Positions 28,755 through 38,797 of a stretch of 40,940 nucleotides of DNA are shown here, in pieces; position 1 is the first letter of the stretch; every line of letters begins with the position of its first letter. A program made the translations under genes and the position numbers. The notes under the pieces are model-generated. The model had not been told where the DNA came from. It saw only the letters and a list, made by a program, of their open reading frames with translations, and ran no database searches. This stretch comes from Candidatus Collierbacteria bacterium (GTDB taxonomy: Bacteria; Patescibacteriota; Microgenomatia; UBA1400; MFAQ01): positions 1-40,940 of the forward strand of contig CAISER010000010.1 in the NCBI GenBank assembly GCA_903884375.1, given 5' to 3'.

Positions 28755-30055
28755 AATTTGGGAAGAAAAAGCTGGTAATTTCCAATCTTTTTATCTTCCA
28801 CGTAGTTCATTTTAATATATTTAATGATATCCCCGCTTTCGGAAACAATATTTTTGCCGTCCACTTCTGCCTTTGGATTTACCAATACTGGTGAATTACT
28901 GTTTTTTAGAGAGTTAATTACCTTGTTTTGAAAATCATTTTGGTGAAGATACCAAGGAAGTGACGGAATATAAGTATAGTTTGGCGGAATTTTGTTGGAG
29001 CGCTGATAGAGAATATCGGGAACTCCAAGAAAGTAAATATATATTCCGGGAATGGCTTTAATTTGTTCGGTTTCTATTTTGATTTCCGGAGTTAGATAAT
29101 AATTTCCGTAATGATGACGAATAGACAAAACAAGGTTTAAAGCAAAGATAACCACAACCATGACACCGACTAGAATCGGAGGTTTTTTGCTTGTAAGTGC
29201 CCAAAAAACGATGGCTAAAAAAAATAATGGTTGAAGATGTTCATAACCAAAACGAGGATAACCCAAAACGAAAAGTAAACCCAATATTACCAAGTATTGG
29301 TATTTTTTGTTTTTTACTATCGAATAAATTATTGGACAAAGCCAGAGAAACAAGGTGAATATTTGTCGTTTTGATGGGATTAAACTGGCTTCCGATGGAT
29401 ATACTTGTTGATTAAATAGAATGGCCAAACGATAAAATTCGGCTGAAATACCCTGCCAGACAACAAATAGGGCAGGAATTGCCAAGCCGATAACACCCCC
29501 GGCAAATAGAGCAAATGATAGACTGGAGAAAGAAAAAAATAAAATTAATAAAGCCGGAGCAATGGTGGGGCGAAGCAGTAAAATTTGTGACAATAAAAAA
29601 CCGGAGGCAAAACGACGAAGATTGTTTTTTGAAAAGGAAAGAAAAAACCACAAGGAAAGTAATAAATTTACAAAAGTCTCCAACCAAAGAATATTGCCTG
29701 AAAAATAGACTGCCGAGACAATAAACAAAACAAGCCAAACAAAGGGTTTGTTTACTTTAAATCTGATTAATGAAAGATAAAGAAAAATATCAGTTAAACA
29801 AAGAGTAATCAGAAAGACTCCCATTAAAGGCCAAGGATTGGTAGTTAAAAATGCCGGGAGTGAAAATGGTCCAAAAAGTAGAGTTGGAAAATGCTGATCA
29901 AGAAGGTCTCTGTAGGGTAAAAATCCGCGACTAACAAGATAGGGATATAAAGTGAACTCACCGGATAAAAAATAACCTCTGGCATAGATAAGTAAAATAT
30001 GAAGAATTAAAGCTGAAGGAATTAAGAAATACTTGATTTTTGAAAATATTTTCAT
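28751..30055 (-). CDS. multi-pass membrane protein, probable GT-C/GT39-like glycosyltransferase
   Basis: 434 aa polytopic; LYPYLVSRGFLPYRDLLDQHFPTLLFGPF near the N-terminus resembles the GT-C acidic loop region. Confidence 0.65.
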   Translation of the reverse strand: MKIFSKIKYFLIPSALILHILLIYARGYFLSGEFTLYPYLVSRGFLPYRDLLDQHFPTLLFGPFSLPAFLTTNPWPLMGVFLITLCLTDIFLYLSLIRFKVNKPFVWLVLFIVSAVYFSGNILWLETFVNLLLSLWFFLSFSKNNLRRFASGFLLSQILLLRPTIAPALLILFFSFSSLSFALFAGGVIGLAIPALFVVWQGISAEFYRLAILFNQQVYPSEASLIPSKRQIFTLFLWLCPIIYSIVKNKKYQYLVILGLLFVLGYPRFGYEHLQPLFFLAIVFWALTSKKPPILVGVMVVVIFALNLVLSIRHHYGNYYLTPEIKIETEQIKAIPGIYIYFLGVPDILYQRSNKIPPNYTYIPSLPWYLHQNDFQNKVINSLKNSNSPVLVNPKAEVDGKNIVSESGDIIKYIKMNYVEDKKIGNYQLFLPKL

Positions 30056-30762
30056 TGCTTTCTTTTTACCATAAGAGTGAGGTAGTATACCGACTGAAGA
30101 TAACTCAGAAAAAGTCCGTGATAGCCGTCCAGGAAACCTAGCTTGTAAAAATAACGCTTAAAAAAATCTCGAAGAAACCACCAGTTTGGATAAAACTGTT
30201 TTTGTTTATTAGCCAAATCCGAGTAACGATTTATTTTATCGATAAACTCCGAAATGTTTTCGTAATTTTTGTGGATTAAACAGTTCTTAAGCCTTCCTAC
30301 CGGTTTGTCGGTAAGAAATTCTTCATGAACAAGACTTTGCCATACTCCACTCCCCTTTTTGTAAAGCCAGATGTGAGTATCATCTTTTGACCCCCAGTCG
30401 GTATGACGAATTGGTTTACCCCAAATAATATTAAGACGAGGAATTTTAAATGAAGAATATTTATTTGATTCAATCGCTTCAATTATTTCTTGTGACAATT
30501 CCGAAGAAACCGTTACGTCGGCTTCGATGGACAGAACCCACTCCCCCCTTGCCTCCTGATTGCCAAAGTTTCTGGTATCAGAAAAGGAAGTGAACGGGTG
30601 ATAGACAACTTTGGCGCCATAATTATTGGCAATTTCTACTGTTTTGTCTGTTGACCCCGAGTCGATGACCAAGACTTCGTCAGCCAAACCTTTTACCGAC
30701 TCAAGTGTTTTTGGTAAATCATTTTCTTCGTTTAGCGTGGGAATGACAATGGTAATTTTCAT
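30052..30762 (-). CDS. glycosyltransferase family 2 (WaaE/KdtX-like)
   Basis: MKITIVIPTLNEENDLPKTLESVKGLADEVLVIDSGSTDKTVEIANNYGAKVV; start trimmed from 30846 to MKITIVIP, overlapping the upstream stop by 4 nt. Confidence 0.92.
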   Translation of the reverse strand: MKITIVIPTLNEENDLPKTLESVKGLADEVLVIDSGSTDKTVEIANNYGAKVVYHPFTSFSDTRNFGNQEARGEWVLSIEADVTVSSELSQEIIEAIESNKYSSFKIPRLNIIWGKPIRHTDWGSKDDTHIWLYKKGSGVWQSLVHEEFLTDKPVGRLKNCLIHKNYENISEFIDKINRYSDLANKQKQFYPNWWFLRDFFKRYFYKLGFLDGYHGLFLSYLQSVYYLTLMVKRKQ

Positions 30763-32039
30763 TTTGTTAGCTTGTATAGTCGATAACCGGGAACCGGTAA
30801 GGACAAATCGGTGATTTTGTAGGGCATAAATATTTGTAACTCCCATACTCGAGGAATCTTCATATCATAATCTTCCGGAGCAAAAACGTATAAAGCGTCG
30901 ATATTTTTATATTCTTCAACGGCTTGAGGTTTTTTATGATAGTTGAAAGAAAGAATATAACGAAGCGGATTGGCTCTGGTATCAAAATCCCAAAGAGTGG
31001 CAACATTAAATCTTTGTGGTGGATTATCTTTGTTTATTATAAAAGCAGCCGATTCAAGAGACTTTAAGGTAATTCCAGGTGCCATACCTACCGACTGATG
31101 AAGATTGATAAAGGGGGAGTTTAGACTTCCGTAAAGAAATATTATTAATGGAATTAATATCAAGGGTTTTTTTATTTTGTAAAAAATTTTGGAAATAAAG
31201 GCATAAAGAAGAAAAAGATAGGGGTAAAGAAAAAGATAGTTGTAATAAGTAGAGGTTCCGGAAGCAGTGCCGATGGCAACTTCATAAAAATACTGGGCAA
31301 AAGTGCGAAGATGATAAAAATCATGTCTTATATCAAAAATAACGGTAGGCAGACTACCCAACATGACCCCAAATAGAAAAATGAAGGCAGTAAATAACTT
31401 CTTTTTGGAAATAATGATAGTTAGAAGAAAAAGAATACCGGCAAAGAGAATATAAAAGCTTTGTAAACCAAATCCAAATCCTGACATTATTCCCACCCAC
31501 AGAACTGGATAAAAACTATTTCTATTTTTTATTTGCTTATAAATGAACCAAAGTGTCAGAACACCAAGTAAGGGAGTGGGGTTTACTACCCAAGCAAACA
31601 AAGAGTGGTGAATCATGACATCGCTAAATAAGAAAAAAAATAAAGATAATGCAGCGATGGTTTTTCCAAATATTTTATTTGCAACCTTAAATAATATAAA
31701 AGCTGTCACAAGATTAAGGACAGCAAAAAGAATCGTTACCGGTAATACTTTGAAGTTAAAAATTAAGAGGAAAGGAAGAAGAAGATAGTTGTACATGGCT
31801 CCATGAAAAGGAATATGACCTGCACTGGTGGCTCTGATTAGATTAGTTTCTCCAAGAAGTGAAAACTTTTCCAAATTAGAGGCGGTGACAATAAACGACA
31901 TTCCTTGTTCCGGTCCAAAAATTAGTCGGTTTTGAAAATTATATAGTCTTAAAAATGCTCCAATTGCAAAAAGAGAAATAATGAGAAATAAATAACCTTG
32001 TGCTCGGAAAATTTTTCTCACACGATTAATAATCGACAT
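30759..32039 (-). CDS. GT39/PMT-like membrane glycosyltransferase
   Basis: Polytopic; FGPEQGMSFIVTASN, GAMYNYLLLPFLL. Start proposed at MSIINRVRK rather than 32114; the N-terminal 25 aa of the longer ORF look non-conserved. Confidence 0.75.
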   Translation of the reverse strand: MSIINRVRKIFRAQGYLFLIISLFAIGAFLRLYNFQNRLIFGPEQGMSFIVTASNLEKFSLLGETNLIRATSAGHIPFHGAMYNYLLLPFLLIFNFKVLPVTILFAVLNLVTAFILFKVANKIFGKTIAALSLFFFLFSDVMIHHSLFAWVVNPTPLLGVLTLWFIYKQIKNRNSFYPVLWVGIMSGFGFGLQSFYILFAGILFLLTIIISKKKLFTAFIFLFGVMLGSLPTVIFDIRHDFYHLRTFAQYFYEVAIGTASGTSTYYNYLFLYPYLFLLYAFISKIFYKIKKPLILIPLIIFLYGSLNSPFINLHQSVGMAPGITLKSLESAAFIINKDNPPQRFNVATLWDFDTRANPLRYILSFNYHKKPQAVEEYKNIDALYVFAPEDYDMKIPRVWELQIFMPYKITDLSLPVPGYRLYKLTK

Positions 32040-32113
32040 TGAATTTATTATATTCGATTCGAAGGAGCCCGGAGGATCCAATGGAGAAGAATACAAGAGG
32101 AGGCGAAATGACA

Positions 32114-32137
32114 TATCAATAATGAATATTATTGATA
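32114..32137. repeat. perfect inverted repeat in divergent intergenic region
   Basis: TATCAATAAT-GAAT-ATTATTGATA, 10-bp arms, 4-nt centre. Confidence 0.85.
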
Positions 32138-32176
32138 AATGACGAACAAGCTATTGTACGTGTTGTAACATAAGAT

Positions 32177-33157
32177 ATGACTAAATATCTTGTTGTTGGT
32201 GGCGCCGGTTATATTGGTGGAGTGTGCGTAGAAAAAATGATTGACCGAGGTGATGAGGTAGTAATACTGGACAATCTCGTTACCGGACACAAAGAAAATG
32301 TTCACCCAAAAGCATCTTTTTACCAAGGAGATAAAGGAGATAGTCTATTGCTTGATAAAATTTTTTCCGAACATCAGATAGATACAGTTTTGGATTTTGC
32401 CGGATTAATTCAGGTTGGTGAGTCGGTCAAAGAGCCGGGAAAGTATTTTCAAAATAATTTAGGACAAGGAATTGATTTACTGGAAGGAATGATGAGAAAC
32501 AACGTCAAGAAAATAATATTTTCATCAACAGCGGCAGTTTTTGGAAATCCCAAAGAAGTTCCTATAAACGAAGATGCCGATAAAGAACCCATTAATCCTT
32601 ATGGTGAAGCTAAGTATTTTTTTGAACGAGTTATTAAGAGATTTAGCGAAGCTTACGGACTTAAATACACAATATTCCGCTACTTTAATGCTTGTGGTGC
32701 CACAACACAAAGCAAAGAACAACACTCCAACGAATCTCATTTGATTCCTTTGATCTTTCAAGCCGTAAAAGGAGAAAGACCAAATATCGCCATATTTGGG
32801 ACGGATTACGACACACCAGACGGCACATGTATTCGGGATTATATTCATGTGTCTGATTTAATCGACGCTCATTTATTGGCAATTAATATAATGGAAAGTT
32901 CTTCCGAAAATGAATACAACTTGGGCAATGGAAATGGTTACTCCGTTAAAGAAGTGATTGCCGCTGTGGAAAAAGTCGCCGAAAAACCGGTACCTGTGGT
33001 TATGGGTGAGAGACGAGAAGGAGACCCAGCGAGACTTGTTGCCTCGTCTGATAAAGCCAAAAAGGAACTGGGTTGGAAACCAAAATATCCCGAGATTGAA
33101 CAAATCATTTCATCAGCATGGGAAGCTGAGATAAATCCACCGGCTTTAAAAAACTAA
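32177..33157 (+). CDS. galE: UDP-glucose 4-epimerase
   Basis: YLVVGGAGYIGGVCVEKM, FSSTAAVFGNP, NPYGEAKYFFE, YFNACGA, CIRDYIHVSDLIDAH, GERREGDPARLVASSDKAKKELGWKP. Confidence 0.93.
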   Translation: MTKYLVVGGAGYIGGVCVEKMIDRGDEVVILDNLVTGHKENVHPKASFYQGDKGDSLLLDKIFSEHQIDTVLDFAGLIQVGESVKEPGKYFQNNLGQGIDLLEGMMRNNVKKIIFSSTAAVFGNPKEVPINEDADKEPINPYGEAKYFFERVIKRFSEAYGLKYTIFRYFNACGATTQSKEQHSNESHLIPLIFQAVKGERPNIAIFGTDYDTPDGTCIRDYIHVSDLIDAHLLAINIMESSSENEYNLGNGNGYSVKEVIAAVEKVAEKPVPVVMGERREGDPARLVASSDKAKKELGWKPKYPEIEQIISSAWEAEINPPALKN

Positions 33158-33160
33158 AAT

Positions 33161-33481
33161 TTAGGCTATCTGAATTTCTAACTTGGTAATCCTTTTTTCG
33201 TGATTTTCGATTTTTGGATCTTGGATTTTGTAAACTCGGTGATTCATTACTGACATCTCTTGTCTCATTTCCTTCATCAGGCCATGCATACTATCGAGTG
33301 TATTCATTACTTCGTTGTGTTTTGAACTCATTTCCTCCTTGGTAGCAAAGATATTGGTTAAGTTATTAAGATCATCTTTGGTGACAAAATTTGGCTCAAT
33401 CAGTTTTTTGTAAAAATCCTTAAGTTCATCTTTTACAATTCCTCTGATTGCCGCTTCTCCTGCTGATATTTCTTTTGGCAT
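33161..33481 (-). CDS. small coiled-coil hypothetical protein
   Basis: 106 aa, highly charged helical sequence with heptad-like pattern (VTKDDLNNLTNIFATKEEMSSKHNEVMNTLDSMHGLMKEMRQEM). Confidence 0.65.
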   Translation of the reverse strand: MPKEISAGEAAIRGIVKDELKDFYKKLIEPNFVTKDDLNNLTNIFATKEEMSSKHNEVMNTLDSMHGLMKEMRQEMSVMNHRVYKIQDPKIENHEKRITKLEIQIA

Positions 33482-33499
33482 ATGTTAATTAAAGCACAT

Positions 33500-34192
33500 T
33501 TATGGTTTTTGGGCGATTAGCATCAAACTTTGTCCAAGGGGGGTTGGAAGATATTTTTCCAGATGCAATAAGGGAACAATGATACTTTCGAAAATTTCCG
33601 CAAGTAGATTATCGGAGTTTGATTTACTTGGGAATCTTCCCCTAAACCACCAAGTAAAATATCCAGGAAAATTAACATATTTTGTTTTTAGGACTTGGAA
33701 ACCGGCTTTTTTTGTTTTAGCCATTAATTCTTTTTTGGTATAACGACGGTGATGCCCCATGGCTTCATCAAGACTACCGTATATTTCCGGCCTAGCCGGA
33801 ACGAAAAGTAATAACTTTCCATTATTACTTAAGATTTTGAAACAATTGTCTAGGGCTTTTTGATCGTCTTGAAGATGTTCAAAAACATTGGTTGAGAGTA
33901 TGGTGTCAAACTGACTTTTTATATTATTGATTGAGTCTTTTTCAATATTTAATTTTTTTGTTTTGAATCCAAACTGAGATTCTAGTTGTTTTAGATATTC
34001 TGGCTGGATATCCGAAAGAGTGGTATTTTTTTTTGGAAGATACTGCGAAAGACCACCAAGACCGGAACCGAGTTCCAAAATATTATTTCCAAGATATTGT
34101 TTAAATAGAGAAAATATCCATAGGTTATATCGATTAAGACCGGTTGCTTGTTTTAAAATTTGATGGCTAGATTTTGTCCAAGATTTTTTCAT
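33500..34192 (-). CDS. class I SAM-dependent methyltransferase
   Basis: NILELGSGLGGLSQYLP, FDTILSTNVFEHLQDDQKALDNCFKIL. Confidence 0.9.
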   Translation of the reverse strand: MKKSWTKSSHQILKQATGLNRYNLWIFSLFKQYLGNNILELGSGLGGLSQYLPKKNTTLSDIQPEYLKQLESQFGFKTKKLNIEKDSINNIKSQFDTILSTNVFEHLQDDQKALDNCFKILSNNGKLLLFVPARPEIYGSLDEAMGHHRRYTKKELMAKTKKAGFQVLKTKYVNFPGYFTWWFRGRFPSKSNSDNLLAEIFESIIVPLLHLEKYLPTPLGQSLMLIAQKP

Positions 34193-35252
34193 ATTTTTCT
34201 GAGATTATGTCCCATGAGAATAATTTGGCACGTTTGATATATTTATCGTGTGATTTCTTGATTAGTGCTTCTTTTAACTTATTGGAGTACTCTGTTGAAT
34301 TTGTTGGGTCTTTTACATAAATTCCTTCCTCTCCAATTACTTCTCGTCGACTGGTATCATCTGTTGCTACACATGGAAGTCCCGAGGCAAGAGCTTCAAG
34401 ATACGAAATAGCGGAAGCTTCGCTACTGTCAGAACATAGAGTAAATATATCCGCAGAACGATATAGGTTTGGCATATCTTGATGTTTGACCTTTAATCTT
34501 TTGTATCTATTTTCTAATAACTTTTTTCCTAGCATATCTTCTTTATTTTCATCAGGTCCGGTACCGGCAACCAGTAAGGATGTATTTTTTAGTTTTGCTA
34601 CGGCCCTTATTGTGTCATTGATTCTTTTACTTTTTATGGCCGCACCAACAGCAAGAATAATTGGATGAAGTAAACCAACATTTTGTTTCTTTCCATTTGG
34701 AGTGAATTCGTTTGTATCAACACCGTTGGGAATAACAATAATTTTTTGATTATTCCAAGGAGTAGCTTTTTTTGCCCATTCCATCTGATAATTTGTGAGT
34801 GCTACAAAATAATCGGGGTGGACATAAAGATTTACTCTGTCGTTCCAGCCTGGGCCTGACTCACCGGCAACAATAATTTTCGAATGTATGATTGAAGAAA
34901 AAATTCGCATAATAAGAACTTCCCAACCGGAGTTTTGAGGGAATAAGACATCCGGTTTTAGTTTCCATAATATTGGTATTAATTTTATGGTAAAGATTAG
35001 TTCTTTTAAATGAAAATAGTCAATAAAAAGGCGTTTTAGGATATGAGTAACGGGAAGGAGTTTATGAGGATGATTTTGATTAATGTCAAGTTTTATTTGT
35101 TCAATAAAATATTTTTTTCTTTCATTTGTTTCCCCCGCTTGAAAAACAAATACCTCATGGTGTTTGGATAATCTTTCCGATAGGGAATCAACATAAGTTT
35201 CTCCTCCCCTATTGGCAAGTCCGGAATAAAAACTGATGAACGCTAGTTTCAT
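34167..35252 (-). CDS. glycosyltransferase family 4
   Basis: MKLAFISFYSGLANRGGETYVDSL; CSDSSEASAISYLEALASGLPCVATDDTSRREVIGEEGIYV. Start trimmed from 35375 to MKLAFISF. Confidence 0.9.
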   Translation of the reverse strand: MKLAFISFYSGLANRGGETYVDSLSERLSKHHEVFVFQAGETNERKKYFIEQIKLDINQNHPHKLLPVTHILKRLFIDYFHLKELIFTIKLIPILWKLKPDVLFPQNSGWEVLIMRIFSSIIHSKIIVAGESGPGWNDRVNLYVHPDYFVALTNYQMEWAKKATPWNNQKIIVIPNGVDTNEFTPNGKKQNVGLLHPIILAVGAAIKSKRINDTIRAVAKLKNTSLLVAGTGPDENKEDMLGKKLLENRYKRLKVKHQDMPNLYRSADIFTLCSDSSEASAISYLEALASGLPCVATDDTSRREVIGEEGIYVKDPTNSTEYSNKLKEALIKKSHDKYIKRAKLFSWDIISEKYEKILDKI

Positions 35253-35277
35253 AAACCTATTGTAAACTAGAGCAGGA

Positions 35278-35973
35278 ATGAAAAGATTATCAATTATCAT
35301 GCCTGTATACAACGAAAAAGTCTTTATTAAAAAGGCGATTACGGCTGTATTGAGAGCAAATGTTGGAAAAATCAATAAAGAATTGATTGTTGTCGATGAT
35401 GGTTCAAAAGACGGAACAGTTCAGATATTGAAAAAAATTAAAAATAAACGAATAAAATTATTGTTTCAAAAATTTAATCAGGGAAAGGGGGCGGCAATCA
35501 GAAGAGGATTAAGGGAGGTTACCGGAGATATTATTGTTATCCAAGATGCCGATTTGGAATACGACCCCAACGAGTATAAATTTCTTCTTCAGCCCATATT
35601 AGAAAAAAAAGCAGATGTTGTTTTTGGATCGCGATTTTTAGGCGATAGACCTCATAGAGTCTTGAATTATTGGCATATGGTTGGTAATAAAATTTTGACC
35701 TTATTGTCTAATATGATGACCAATATTAATCTTACCGATATGGAAACTGGGTATAAAATGTTTACAAAAGAAGTGGCCAATAAATTAATTCTTAGGGAAA
35801 ATCGCTTTGGTATTGAGCCGGAGATTACAGCCAAAATTGCCAAATTAAATGTAAGAATCTATGAGGTGGGTATTAGTTATTCGGGAAGAAATTACGATCA
35901 AGGAAAAAAGATAAATTGGCGTGATGGAATTACGGCTTTGATGTGTATTTTTAAATACAATCTTTTTGGATAG
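35278..35973 (+). CDS. glycosyltransferase family 2 (DPM1/dolichol-phosphate mannosyltransferase-like)
   Basis: [72 protein letters not shown]. Confidence 0.94.
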   Translation: MKRLSIIMPVYNEKVFIKKAITAVLRANVGKINKELIVVDDGSKDGTVQILKKIKNKRIKLLFQKFNQGKGAAIRRGLREVTGDIIVIQDADLEYDPNEYKFLLQPILEKKADVVFGSRFLGDRPHRVLNYWHMVGNKILTLLSNMMTNINLTDMETGYKMFTKEVANKLILRENRFGIEPEITAKIAKLNVRIYEVGISYSGRNYDQGKKINWRDGITALMCIFKYNLFG

Positions 35974-35974
35974 A

Positions 35975-36736
35975 CTATTTTTTTCTTGCTGTAATCATGA
36001 TTCCATTGGCGAGTTTTGGAAAAAATCTGTCTCCTAATATTTGAAAGATTCTTGGTATTGGTAGTTTAAAAACAGTATTCCAGTAATCAAACAAAACACT
36101 ACCAATACCCCTTACTTCTTCCCTAGTGAATTTATTCGCCAGTAATACGTCGATATCATTTAAGGAGTAAAAGCGAATATGTTCTTTGTTGGTTGAGTAA
36201 TTTACCATAGGAGCTGATCCTTTTAATAAAATTGATAACCTGGTTTGTAATGATGGAAAATTCGGAACCGTGATTAGCACAACTCCTCCGGGTTTTAGAA
36301 CGCGAGAGATTTCACTTATTACTTTTTCGGGAAAAAATAAGTGTTCAAGTACTTCCGAACAAATAACCAAATCAATTGATTTGTCATTTATGGGTAGCTT
36401 GTCAGAGTCCAAATCAACCTGATTTGTTTTGTCAAAATATTTTTTGGCTTTTTTTAGCTGTTTTTTACTAAAATCCACACCAATTTTATATAAATTATCA
36501 AAGATGTCTCTCGGAAGTAACTTCTCATAGACACCATCTCCACAACCGATGTCCAATATGGTAATTTTTGAATTCGTTTTTGAGACATAGCTCGATATCT
36601 TGGAGATTACGGATATAAATCTATTCTCGTAGGCGAAAAAAGATCTGGGAAATTTTGGTTTTAATATATCTTTTCTATCAATTAACCGGTATTGCTCTTT
36701 ATAGCTAAGTTTGTCGTAATAGTTATTTATTTTCAT
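35975..36736 (-). CDS. class I SAM-dependent methyltransferase
   Basis: ITILDIGCGDGVYEKLLP, SIDLVICSEVLEHLFFPEKVISEISRVLKPGGVVLITVPN. Confidence 0.93.
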   Translation of the reverse strand: MKINNYYDKLSYKEQYRLIDRKDILKPKFPRSFFAYENRFISVISKISSYVSKTNSKITILDIGCGDGVYEKLLPRDIFDNLYKIGVDFSKKQLKKAKKYFDKTNQVDLDSDKLPINDKSIDLVICSEVLEHLFFPEKVISEISRVLKPGGVVLITVPNFPSLQTRLSILLKGSAPMVNYSTNKEHIRFYSLNDIDVLLANKFTREEVRGIGSVLFDYWNTVFKLPIPRIFQILGDRFFPKLANGIMITARKK

Positions 36737-37548
36737 TTTTTAAATAAAATATTTTTTAAATCTCTTGGAATAGTTTCGATAATAGATCTTATCTTTGATT
36801 TAATACTTAAAGTAATTGTTACATCCGGAACTATTTTTGGTTTATTAATAAAAAATACTTCGGGAATTTTGTATTTAGGATTTAATATTCCTAAATAGAA
36901 TTTTAGTTTTCCGGTGCGATCGTATACGTTCTTATTTTCTTTTGATCTAACAAGGTGAGTCGCATGAAAATACTCTGTATTTATGTATTTCACTCCTTCT
37001 CGATATTGAATGGGTAAATTATTACCATCGTAGTACCCTTCCGAACCGTATGGACTGGCCACATGAAGACCGGGAATCGTTTTCAAATTAATAAATCTAA
37101 GACTATAATTTCCTTTCTTTCCAAGGAAAGTGTATCCCCCAAATTTATTGGGAAGTCGGTGATAGATATCCCCTACCAAGTTGTATGTTTTGGTGACTAT
37201 CGTTTCTGTTGAGGGATGTTTTTTTATGAAAGTAATTACTTTTTCAAGAGATTTTTTTGACCAGATTTCGTCACCATCAAGAATCATAAGCCAGTCATAA
37301 TTTTTTGGCGTTTTTCCTAGCATTTTCTGGCGAAGATTGGCTACTTCTTCTCTGGAGTTGGTAAGATGTCTTTCAAGTTCAATTTTTTGGGAATTAATTG
37401 ATTTGACAATGTCTACTGTTTTATCGGTTGAGCCATTGTCCCAGACTAATATTTTATCGGCGAAAGGCAGAACTGAGGTTAGAGCATACCAAATAAAATT
37501 TTCTTCATTTTTTACTAAGCAGTGAACAATTATCTTAGGGGAGTTCAT
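36733..37548 (-). CDS. glycosyltransferase family 2
   Basis: KIIVHCLVKNEENFIWYALTSVLPFADKILVWDNGSTDKTVDIV, DWLMILDGDEIW. Confidence 0.9.
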   Translation of the reverse strand: MNSPKIIVHCLVKNEENFIWYALTSVLPFADKILVWDNGSTDKTVDIVKSINSQKIELERHLTNSREEVANLRQKMLGKTPKNYDWLMILDGDEIWSKKSLEKVITFIKKHPSTETIVTKTYNLVGDIYHRLPNKFGGYTFLGKKGNYSLRFINLKTIPGLHVASPYGSEGYYDGNNLPIQYREGVKYINTEYFHATHLVRSKENKNVYDRTGKLKFYLGILNPKYKIPEVFFINKPKIVPDVTITLSIKSKIRSIIETIPRDLKNILFKK

Positions 37549-38788
37549 GATGTAAAAAGAGAAAACGAAGTTTTAGGGCAGATGCAATTAATATAATTAA
37601 ATTTCCAAGTCCTAGAGCAATAGCGGGTGCATATGCTCCTGTAATGGGAATAAGAACAATATCTGTGATAATAATGACAATTACCTGAATAATAGTAAGT
37701 TTTGCAACGAAACTCGGTAGGTTAAAAGAATAGGTTAGCGCCGGAATAGTAATTAGAGTAAACATAAAGGGAATTATGGCGATTGTAAGGGCTTGGAATA
37801 CCGGAATTGCCGCAATGTACTTATCACCGAAAACGATATTAATAATTGGTTTGGCAAATAAGACAATAATTGTCATGGCAATACAAATTGAGCCTATCAA
37901 GAAAAATAGTTTCTGCATATACTTCCAAATTTTCTTTTTGGTGTCAAAGCTAGAGAACCGAGGATTTATTACCGAACCCAAGCTTGAAAGTATAAGAGAA
38001 AAAATGAGAGTTATCCGACTGGCAGCGGCATAGATTCCTGCCTGGAAACTTCCCATCATTAGATTGAGAAGAATAACGTCGATTCGAGCAATAAAAACCG
38101 AAAATAATTTTGAAACCGCCAACCATTTGGCATAATGAAACATTTTCCCGATAATTGATTTTTCAAATTGCCATTTAATAGTGAATAACTCACGTCCAAA
38201 GGTAATAAGAAGGGCAAATAATGAGGAAATTATGTTGGCTAATAATGCAGTTGATATCGAGAGTTTACTTGTGGAAAGTAGGATAATAACAATGATAATT
38301 TTAATTCCAGCATCAATAATTTGACTAAGAGAATAGGTGATAAATTTTCTCTCGGCAGTAAAGATACTTTGGGCATAACTTATCAGTATGTAATTAAAAG
38401 CAATTATCCCTCCAAGAAGAATTTGTTCCGCTAAAGAGCTAGGGATTACAATCGTGTGAAAAATTGAAAAGATTCCAAATATGATGAGAGCAAAAAAACC
38501 GATAATGAATTCAAACCAAAAGCCGGTATTAATTAATATTTGTCTTTTTCCTTTTAGTTTGGGAATGAAGTTTATTAGAGCTGATGATATGCCAAAATCT
38601 CCCAAGCTATAAATAATGGCTATTAAGGCCGTGATGGCTGAAAATACACCAAATGTTTCGGGACCAAGCATCCGAGCTAAGACAATGGTGTAGACGAATC
38701 CAATTACGGCAGTAATACCCAGTCCGGTAAAACTAATAAAGGTATCCTTTATCGTCGACGATAGGAGTATTTTTTTTATCTTTTCCAC
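37535..38788 (-). CDS. polysaccharide flippase (Wzx/MATE-like)
   Basis: About 12-14 TMs; GLGITAVIGFVYTIVLARMLGPETFGVFSAITALIAIIYSLGDFGISSALI. GTG start. Confidence 0.92.
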   Translation of the reverse strand: MEKIKKILLSSTIKDTFISFTGLGITAVIGFVYTIVLARMLGPETFGVFSAITALIAIIYSLGDFGISSALINFIPKLKGKRQILINTGFWFEFIIGFFALIIFGIFSIFHTIVIPSSLAEQILLGGIIAFNYILISYAQSIFTAERKFITYSLSQIIDAGIKIIIVIILLSTSKLSISTALLANIISSLFALLITFGRELFTIKWQFEKSIIGKMFHYAKWLAVSKLFSVFIARIDVILLNLMMGSFQAGIYAAASRITLIFSLILSSLGSVINPRFSSFDTKKKIWKYMQKLFFLIGSICIAMTIIVLFAKPIINIVFGDKYIAAIPVFQALTIAIIPFMFTLITIPALTYSFNLPSFVAKLTIIQVIVIIITDIVLIPITGAYAPAIALGLGNLIILIASALKLRFLFLHHELP

Positions 38789-38797
38789 TTCTCTATC

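Noticed and set aside
30759-32114. Full-length 451-aa version of the GT39 gene starting at 32114
   Set aside because: The first 25 aa (MSFRLLLYSSPLDPPGSFESNIINS) look non-conserved; MSIINRVRK at 32039 with TATAAT just upstream seems a better start, though this is not proven.
32525-33103. Minus-strand ORFs within galE
   Set aside because: Antisense to a clear galE; Phe/Gly/Cys-rich with no motif.
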